Assembly: GCA_002698165.1 (NCBI GenBank)
Contig: NZVF01000066.1
Coordinates: 20,338 to 26,095 of the forward strand
Reading direction: 5' to 3'
From: Planktomarina sp.
Lineage (GTDB): Bacteria; Pseudomonadota; Alphaproteobacteria; Rhodobacterales; Rhodobacteraceae
DNA: 5,758 nt
Part shown: positions 1-4,255 of the stretch, piece by piece
Position numbering within the stretch: position 1 is the first letter of the stretch
Layout: every line of letters begins with the position of its first letter
Notes under the pieces: model-generated
The model's database searches: none
Told to the model about the DNA's origin: nothing
What the model saw: the letters and a program-made list of their open reading frames with translations, nothing else
Translations under genes and position numbers: made by a program

Positions 1-434
1 GCGTCAATATAGTTTGGTTCGATCGATATTGCTTTTTTGTATGATTTTGCAGCTCCAGCAAAGTCCTCTAAACCTGCATATGCGGCGCCAAAAATGTTTA
101 ATACGACTATTGAATTTGGAAAGTGATTTAATAAACCCTGAGCAATGTCTATAACTTTCTTAAATTGCCCTTGTCCGTAAAGCTGAACTAAAAAATTTAA
201 TTGCTCCTGCTGTGGCTCTTGAATGTTTTTTATTTTGCCCTGTGGCCTGTTTGTTAGAGCTTTTATTCCTTCCATAGCTTTTTTATTTTTTGGAAATTTT
301 GCTAAAATATCTGAATATACATTTCTAGCATCTTCAAAAGAGCCCTCTTTTAACTTTTTCTTTGCTAGTCTCTGGGCCTGATCGAGGGCCAAATTGTTGA
401 GGATATTAGAGTGATTTTTGTTGGTATTATTCAT
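1..434 (-). CDS. Tetratricopeptide-repeat protein, N-terminal part (cut by left edge)
   Basis: The minus strand is open from an ATG at 434 to the window edge, giving 144 complete codons that begin MNNTNKNHSNILNNLALDQA. Three TPR-like helix pairs are visible: about residues 16-49 (with the GSFEDARNVYSDILAKFP core), 76-107 (LYGQGQFKKVIDIAQGLLNHFP) and 110-143 (FGAAYAGLEDFAGAAKSYKKAI then EPNYID). The second and third have the usual small/large residue spacing and the closing proline. TPR arrays are protein-binding scaffolds. In proteobacteria this style of N-terminus often precedes a sulfotransferase, 2OG-Fe(II) oxygenase or glycosyltransferase domain, but that part lies outside the window, so no function is assigned. 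No signal peptide is seen and the N-terminus is polar and lysine-rich. The Shine-Dalgarno is weak (GGA about 10 bases upstream). The gene lies 112 bp downstream of the GMC gene on the same strand and may have its own promoter. Confidence 0.85.
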   Translation of the reverse strand, partial: MNNTNKNHSNILNNLALDQAQRLAKKKLKEGSFEDARNVYSDILAKFPKNKKAMEGIKALTNRPQGKIKNIQEPQQEQLNFLVQLYGQGQFKKVIDIAQGLLNHFPNSIVVLNIFGAAYAGLEDFAGAAKSYKKAISIEPNYID

Positions 435-463
435 AAATCAATCCGTAACATTATTTTTTTTGA

Positions 464-500
464 TTGGTAACATATTAACTCTCTTAATCAAATGTACCAA
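464..500. repeat. Imperfect 37-bp inverted repeat upstream of the TPR gene
   Basis: The left arm (464-478) and right arm (484-500) pair as TTGGTA / CAT / ATTAA, 14 base pairs in all. There is a one-base bulge (470) on the left, a three-base bulge (489-491) on the right, and a CTCTC loop at 479-483. Neither strand has a run of T after the hairpin, so it is not a normal intrinsic terminator. It overlaps a candidate promoter for the TPR gene and could be a binding site or a leader hairpin. Confidence 0.4.
472..500 (-). promoter_or_regulatory. Candidate sigma70 promoter for the TPR gene
   Basis: On the minus strand TTGGTA (495-500, 4 of 6 to the -35 consensus) is separated by exactly 17 bases from TAATAT (472-477, 4 of 6 to the -10). 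The ATG at 434 would follow about 30 bases after the expected start of transcription. In AT-rich DNA such matches arise by chance, so confidence is low. Confidence 0.3.
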
Positions 501-546
501 ATTACGTATCCAATCATTTACCCAACCTCATGGTTCGCCTGGTTTG

Positions 547-2202
547 CTAACGCTGACTATTTTCGAAATTTTTAGATTGCCAAACTTCTGCCTCACTGCG
601 AGGTAAAGGGGCATTTCCAAGGATCGCATCACTTAACTTTTCTGCAATCATTATCGTTGGAGCATTGGTATTTCCGTTGGTCACCGAAGGCATTATTGAT
701 GCATCGACTACCCGAAGCCCATGTAGACCATGAACGCAACCCTCGGTATCCACAACTGCTCCTTTGTCATTTTTGGAACCCATTCGCGCTGTTCCTGACA
801 GGTGCCACTGCGTATAAGTGTGGCTATTGAGGCTGTCATCAAGCTCAGTATTACTTTGAACAGTCTGGCCTGGAAAAATCTCCTCTCCACACAGATCTGA
901 GAAGGCAGGCTGTTCTACAAGTTCACGAATTAAACGAATGCCTTTACGCATCAATACGCGATCGCGTGGATCTTTGAGATAATTAACGAGAATACGTGGT
1001 GGCGAGCCTGGATTATTGTCCCTAAGTTCAACATGACCTCGACTTGAGGGTCGCATTAGGCCGACATGAACCTGGAATGCGTGTTCTTGTAGAGGTGCCC
1101 AAGTTTGATCATTTACAGCAATTGGTGAAATACAAAATTGGAGGTCAGGGTACGTTACACCTTTGTCAGACCTAATACACGCAGCGGAGTCAAAAAGGTT
1201 TGAGGTACAGACGCCTCGGCGCGTCAACAACCATTGAACGCCCGCCTTAAGTTTACCCAGTGGTTTAGTTTTTGGCCAAAAAGACACTGGTTTCTTACAT
1301 TTATATTTAAGAACAAAGTCTGGATGGTCGTTGAGGTTTTGGCCAATGCCAGGTATATTTTTGATCAAGCCTACGTCGTTCTCTTTCAGATGATTGGCCG
1401 GACCCACGCCTGAGAGCATTAGAAGGTGAGGCGTTCCAATAGCACCGGCACTTAAGATAATTTCTTTAGTTGCCTCAACTCTTTTTGTTTCGCCCTTTTT
1501 AGTTTTGTAGAGAACGCTTTTAGCGCAAAATTCTTCGAATATTATACGTTGCACGTGTGTATTGGTTTGAATGTTAAGATTTTGTCGATGGCGAGCTGGA
1601 TCCAGGTACGCGCGTGCCGTGCTCCATCTCTCTCCTTTGAAAACAGTACGATCAAATCCCCCGAAACCTTCTTGGCGGTATCCGCTTAGGTCATTGCTCT
1701 CGGGGTAGCCTGCCTCTTTTCCTGCTCGGAGAAATGCTTGTGAAAGTTCATCTTCCGGGATTGAGCGATGCACATGCAGCGGACCATCTCGTCCACGAAA
1801 TTCGTCTGTTCCCGCTTGATAGCTTTCCATTTTCTTAAAATAGGGTAATACATCTGCATACCCCCAACCGGTACATCCAGATTGTTGCCAGCCATCAAAA
1901 TCAAGTGCATGACCACGGATGAAAACTAGCCCATTAATTGAGGACGAACCTCCAATCGTCTTACCGCGATCATGTTTAAGAGTGCGATTATTTAATTCTG
2001 GTTCGGGTTCTCCTTGAAATGCCCAATTATGTTTGTTGCTGGTGAGATTCGATAAAATTGCCGCTGGGATTTTCAAAGAAAGAGCCGTATTATTTGGTCC
2101 GGCTTCTAAGAGTAAAACTTTATTACTGTTATAGCTCGATATACGATTGGCCAATACGCATCCTGCCGAACCTGCACCAATAATAATATAATCGAATTTC
2201 AT
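547..2202 (-). CDS. GMC-family FAD-dependent oxidoreductase, choline dehydrogenase (BetA)-like
   Basis: This 551-residue flavoprotein oxidises an alcohol to an aldehyde with FAD. Visible elements are the dinucleotide-binding GAGSAG (residues 9-14) with the ribose-binding Glu33 in LLLEAG; GMC signature 1 from GGSSSINGLVFIRG (from 84); signature 2, GAIGTPHLLMLSGVG (253-267); GIGQNLNDHP (285-294); the catalytic His467 in HLSGTARMG; and the partner Asn (about 513) in NGNTNAPTIMIAEK. Length, the DGPLHVH and GYRQEGFGGFDRTV stretches, and the C-terminal LP...ENSQR tail fit the BetA/choline dehydrogenase branch. However, the BetA-typical HPCGTCKMG reads HLSGTARMG, so choline specificity is unproven. 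The ATG at 2202 is preferred over the in-frame TTG at 2217: it follows AAGGGTG at good spacing and starts MKFDYIIIGAGSAG, as the family does. No signal peptide is present, so it is cytoplasmic or membrane-associated. It is divergent from a DMT transporter and shares an operator-bearing intergenic region with it. Confidence 0.93.
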   Translation of the reverse strand: MKFDYIIIGAGSAGCVLANRISSYNSNKVLLLEAGPNNTALSLKIPAAILSNLTSNKHNWAFQGEPEPELNNRTLKHDRGKTIGGSSSINGLVFIRGHALDFDGWQQSGCTGWGYADVLPYFKKMESYQAGTDEFRGRDGPLHVHRSIPEDELSQAFLRAGKEAGYPESNDLSGYRQEGFGGFDRTVFKGERWSTARAYLDPARHRQNLNIQTNTHVQRIIFEEFCAKSVLYKTKKGETKRVEATKEIILSAGAIGTPHLLMLSGVGPANHLKENDVGLIKNIPGIGQNLNDHPDFVLKYKCKKPVSFWPKTKPLGKLKAGVQWLLTRRGVCTSNLFDSAACIRSDKGVTYPDLQFCISPIAVNDQTWAPLQEHAFQVHVGLMRPSSRGHVELRDNNPGSPPRILVNYLKDPRDRVLMRKGIRLIRELVEQPAFSDLCGEEIFPGQTVQSNTELDDSLNSHTYTQWHLSGTARMGSKNDKGAVVDTEGCVHGLHGLRVVDASIMPSVTNGNTNAPTIMIAEKLSDAILGNAPLPRSEAEVWQSKNFENSQR

Positions 2203-2205
2203 TTT

Positions 2206-2212
2206 CACCCTT
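2206..2212 (-). promoter_or_regulatory. Ribosome binding site deciding the GMC gene start
   Basis: On the minus strand AAGGGTG is followed by AAA and the ATG at 2202. It supports this ATG rather than the TTG at 2217, which would place the site inside the coding region. Confidence 0.6.
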
Positions 2213-2275
2213 TTCAATATCCGAGTATGTGCTGTTTATCTAAGTAGTTAAACGCCATTTGAACTTCTATTTTTT

Positions 2276-2316
2276 ATGTTAGCGATAATTTTACCTTTTG
2301 ACAATAAACTTACCAA
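2276..2316 (-). promoter_or_regulatory. Candidate promoter(s) for the GMC oxidoreductase gene
   Basis: Two overlapping sigma70-like pairs point toward the GMC gene. One is TTGGTA (2311-2316) with 17 bases to TAAAAT (2288-2293, 5 of 6 to -10). The other is TTGTCA (2299-2304, 5 of 6 to -35) with 17 bases to TAACAT (2276-2281). In the first, the -35 lies inside the operator at 2308-2324, which would allow direct repression. I cannot tell which is used. Confidence 0.4.
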
Positions 2317-2326
2317 TGGTTAGTAT
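2298..2326 (+). promoter_or_regulatory. Sigma70-like promoter for the DMT transporter gene
   Basis: A perfect -35 hexamer TTGACA (2298-2303) is followed after exactly 17 bases by TAGTAT (2321-2326, 4 of 6 to the -10). Transcription would start near 2333, leaving a leader of about 54 bases. The operator-like palindrome at 2308-2324 fills most of the spacer and runs into the -10, a classic arrangement for repression by a TetR-family protein. Confidence 0.55.
2308..2324. promoter_or_regulatory. Operator copy A: 17-bp near-palindrome
   Basis: ACTTACCAATGGTTAGT is symmetric at 7 of 8 half-site positions around A2316. The same element recurs at 4080-4096. The extended block 2306-2332 matches 4078-4104 at 24 of 27 bases and includes a run of six T. 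Size and symmetry fit a TetR-family dimer, and the BetI-like regulator at 3306-3992 is the obvious candidate binder. That assignment is inference. Confidence 0.6.
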
Positions 2327-2358
2327 TTTTTAATAATTATTGATTTTTGGAGACTAGA

Positions 2359-2376
2359 TTAGAACTCTCGTTCTAA
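2359..2376. repeat. Perfect 7-bp inverted repeat in the DMT gene leader
   Basis: TTAGAACTCTCGTTCTAA has two perfect 7-base arms and a 4-base loop, and ends 10 bases before the ATG of the transporter gene. It is either a hairpin in the leader or a second protein-binding site of different sequence from the 17-bp operator. No Shine-Dalgarno is seen at normal spacing before that ATG; the nearest purine block, GGAGA, is at 2349-2353, upstream of the hairpin. Confidence 0.45.
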
Positions 2377-2386
2377 ACATATTAAT

Positions 2387-3283
2387 ATGATAATTTCGCT
2401 TGAAAACCGAGCCAAGTTGGCATGCCTTTATGCAGGCGCCGTTTGGGGATTATTTTGGATCCCTCTGCGCTCGCTAGAGAATGCTGGTTTGCAAGGACTT
2501 TGGGTTTTGGTGGTGTACTTTGCTGTGCCCACACTTTGCCTACTTCCTATTGGAATTTGGCGATGGAAACATTTCAAGACTGGTGGGCTTCAGCTGCAGA
2601 TTACAGCCATGCTGTCGGGCTCAGCGTTATTGTTGTACACGATGTCAATCGTTTATACTGATGTCGTTCGGGCAATATTATTGTTTTACTTGACTCCCAT
2701 CTGGGGAACGATTTTAGCACGTGCCTTCTTAAAGGATGCCATAACGCCACAGCGCATTTTTGCAATGGCAGTAGCATTTGCTGGTGCGCTTACAATATTT
2801 GGTTTGGGTCTTCAGTTTCCAGTACCCCAAAATGTAGGAGACTGGATGGGGGTTGGCGCCGGAATGCTATGGGCAACAGCTAGCCTACGAATAAATATCT
2901 ATAAAGATTATTCAGCTACCGAAATGACGCTAGGCTTCTTTTTTTGGTCGTTGATTTTTTCGATTATAGCGGCGCTGATTTTTGTCCCGTCCTATATTCC
3001 TTCTCTCGCGCAAATACTTCCAGCGCTGCCATTACTAACTATCTTTATAGTTTTGCTTATTTTACCTGGCACTTATGCCTCCCTTTGGGGACCAAAGTTT
3101 CTAAGTCCAGGCGTGGTCGGGTTGTTGTTTATGACAGAAATTGTGGTTGGGTCAATTTCAGTGGCACTGCTGTCTGCAGAACCTTTTGGCATTCGCGAAG
3201 TAATTGGAATTTTATTGATTACATGTGCCAGTTTAATAGAACCAATCGCAGGTCTAGCTAAAAGATCAGAAAAGTTAATTTGA
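2387..3283 (+). CDS. EamA/DMT-superfamily transporter, ten transmembrane helices
   Basis: This 298-residue, very hydrophobic protein has about ten predicted membrane helices, near residues 11-27, 36-57, 72-90, 94-114, 123-142, 152-168, 181-200, 211-229, 238-262 and 270-288. They form the two five-helix EamA repeats typical of drug/metabolite transporters. Typical family stretches are FYLTPIWGTILARAFLKD followed by the RIFAMAVAFAGAL helix at the end of repeat one, and the TEIVVGSISVALL and ...REVIGILLI segments at the end of repeat two. Family members act in the inner membrane and move small metabolites, often outward; substrate and direction cannot be told here. An in-frame TAG at 2360 sits just upstream of the ATG at 2387, and there is no other ATG between them. 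No good Shine-Dalgarno is seen. The gene is divergent from the GMC gene and convergent with the BetI-like regulator (22-bp gap), so a shared role is likely. Confidence 0.9.
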   Translation: MIISLENRAKLACLYAGAVWGLFWIPLRSLENAGLQGLWVLVVYFAVPTLCLLPIGIWRWKHFKTGGLQLQITAMLSGSALLLYTMSIVYTDVVRAILLFYLTPIWGTILARAFLKDAITPQRIFAMAVAFAGALTIFGLGLQFPVPQNVGDWMGVGAGMLWATASLRINIYKDYSATEMTLGFFFWSLIFSIIAALIFVPSYIPSLAQILPALPLLTIFIVLLILPGTYASLWGPKFLSPGVVGLLFMTEIVVGSISVALLSAEPFGIREVIGILLITCASLIEPIAGLAKRSEKLI

Positions 3284-3305
3284 TTTATTGTATAGCGAAA
3301 CTAAT

Positions 3306-3992
3306 TCAAACGGCCCTATAAGACCGTTCTTTAAATGCCTTTGAACCAAGTACTATTTTTGCAATTCTTTCAATTTTTTTGCGAGCTTTATGGTGTTTCA
3401 CGGCACTAACTTCGTCAAAAGGAACAAGCTTGGAAAGTGCAAATTCCATATCTGAAGTAGCCGTACTACTTTTAATCGGTTCAGCTGAAAGGCCGCCACG
3501 CATCCAAAGACCATCAATCAAAAGGCCTAATTGTTTAGATGCAGCCTTGGCGTCTTCAGGGTTTAACAAGTGTTTCAATTCATGCCTAAAATTGCTGCCA
3601 ATCCTACTGGTATTTGCAATTTGAATACGTTGGCACTCGTGGTTGTGTGGAACTTCTGAAATTAGTGATACCCAAGCTTGGCACACTCTGTGGTTAAAAA
3701 TTGACTCAAAAAAGTTTGCCACAATTATAGCCCATAAGCGCTCATAGGGAGTTTCGGCATATTTATATAATTCTATAACAGATTCACTCAGTAGGGAGTT
3801 TGATCTACGAAATACCGCTGCAAGTAATGCACTTTTATCCTTAAAATGGTGAAGTACTACACCTTTTGAAAGACCTGCTTTATCACCTACTTTGTCTAGA
3901 GTTGTTCTACGCAATCCATATTCAATAACAGCTTCAAAGGCTGCTACCGATAGTTCTGCCCGTCTAATATTTCTTATTGAACTGGATCGCAT
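3306..3992 (-). CDS. TetR-family transcriptional regulator, BetI-like
   Basis: This 228-residue DNA-binding repressor has the TetR N-terminal helix-turn-helix at about residues 15-55 (FEAVIEYGLRRTTLDKVGDK, then AGLSKGVVLHHFKDKSALL). The ligand-binding half carries QAWVSLISE (105-113) and LGLLIDGLWMRGGLSAEPI (155-173), which parallels the LIDGLWLRAALSGKPL segment of E. coli BetI, the choline-sensing repressor of the bet genes. BetI is about 195 residues, whereas this protein has roughly 35 extra basic C-terminal residues (RKKIERI...KERSYRAV). A plausible Shine-Dalgarno, AGGTG, lies 8 bases before the ATG. The most likely targets are the two 17-bp palindromes at 2308 and 4080, flanking its neighbours. 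The ligand may be choline or another small amine or alcohol. The TetR call is firm, the BetI-type call good, and orthology to BetI not proven. The gene is convergent with the transporter and divergent from the molybdoenzyme. Confidence 0.92.
   Translation of the reverse strand: MRSSSIRNIRRAELSVAAFEAVIEYGLRRTTLDKVGDKAGLSKGVVLHHFKDKSALLAAVFRRSNSLLSESVIELYKYAETPYERLWAIIVANFFESIFNHRVCQAWVSLISEVPHNHECQRIQIANTSRIGSNFRHELKHLLNPEDAKAASKQLGLLIDGLWMRGGLSAEPIKSSTATSDMEFALSKLVPFDEVSAVKHHKARKKIERIAKIVLGSKAFKERSYRAV
3309..3328. terminator. Weak hairpin at the convergent gene ends
   Basis: AACGG (3309-3313) pairs with CCGTT (3324-3328) across a 10-base loop, followed on the plus strand by CTTT. It sits 25 bases after the transporter stop and overlaps the last codons of the regulator gene. 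The stem is short and the T-run poor, so termination here is only a suggestion. Confidence 0.22.
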
Positions 3993-4079
3993 TTGACTTG
4001 CACCTAATTACTAATAGAGGCTCAAATATTGTTACGCAAAAAGAGTTGAAAGTCCATTAATCAACCGTTGACTCAAAAA

Positions 4080-4096
4080 ACTTCCTAATGGTAAGT
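4080..4096. promoter_or_regulatory. Operator copy B: 17-bp near-palindrome
   Basis: ACTTCCTAATGGTAAGT is symmetric at 6 of 8 half-site positions and is the second copy of the element at 2308-2324. Both are consistent with the perfect palindrome ACTTACCAATGGTAAGT. As in copy A, a TTGAC (4068-4072) lies just upstream (12 bases to the operator here, 10 in copy A) and a run of six T follows, although the plus-strand -10 here is poor. It lies between the divergent BetI-like regulator (88 bp from its ATG) and the molybdoenzyme gene, so it could serve autoregulation and control of the molybdoenzyme. Confidence 0.55.
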
Positions 4097-4151
4097 ATTT
4101 TTTACTATAAAATAAACCAAATAAAAAGCTAAATTTGATTAAGGCTCTGGT

Positions 4152-4181
4152 GTATTGAAAGCTTGCAAGTTCAAGCAATAC
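4152..4181 (+). repeat. Hairpin in the molybdoenzyme gene leader
   Basis: GTATT (4152-4156) and GCTTG (4161-4165) pair with CAAGC (4172-4176) and AATAC (4177-4181). This gives ten base pairs with a GAAA bulge on the left and a six-base loop. It lies about 75 bases before the ATG at 4256, in a leader of about 150 bases if transcription starts near operator B. There is no T-run, so it is not a terminator. Confidence 0.35.
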
Positions 4182-4243
4182 GGCGTGAACAGCTAGGGTT
4201 AGATACCTCGGCATGAAAAGTAAAAATCTGATCGAAGGATGGC

Positions 4244-4249
4244 AGAGGA
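4244..4249 (+). promoter_or_regulatory. Ribosome binding site of the molybdoenzyme gene
   Basis: AGAGGA lies six bases before the ATG at 4256. An in-frame TGA at 4229-4231 excludes any start further upstream, and there is no other in-frame ATG after it, so this start is well supported. Confidence 0.7.
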
Positions 4250-4255
4250 CACGAT

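Noticed and set aside
505..546. Intrinsic terminator after the GMC gene
   Set aside because: Only a 4-bp AACC/GGTT stem is found and no T-run follows on the minus strand.
418..606. Plus-strand frame of 62 codons
   Set aside because: It overlaps the ends of two minus-strand genes and the spacer between them, resembles nothing, and has no ribosome site.
2203..2217. In-frame TTG at 2217 as start of the GMC gene (five extra residues)
   Set aside because: The ATG at 2202 has a good ribosome site inside the extra stretch and gives the family-typical N-terminus.
4011..4039. Minus-strand promoter TTGCGT, 17 bases, TATTAG for the regulator gene
   Set aside because: The predicted transcription start would fall in the ribosome binding site at 4001-4005, leaving no usable leader.
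4032..4214. Minus-strand frame of 60 codons in the divergent intergenic region
   Set aside because: It covers operator B and the leader hairpin, has no recognisable domain or ribosome site, and is probably chance in AT-rich DNA.
4097..4255. Molybdenum-cofactor riboswitch in the leader of the molybdoenzyme gene
   Set aside because: The leader length would allow it and the gene context fits, but I see only one bulged hairpin and not the multi-helix conserved core of that RNA. A covariance-model search would settle it.
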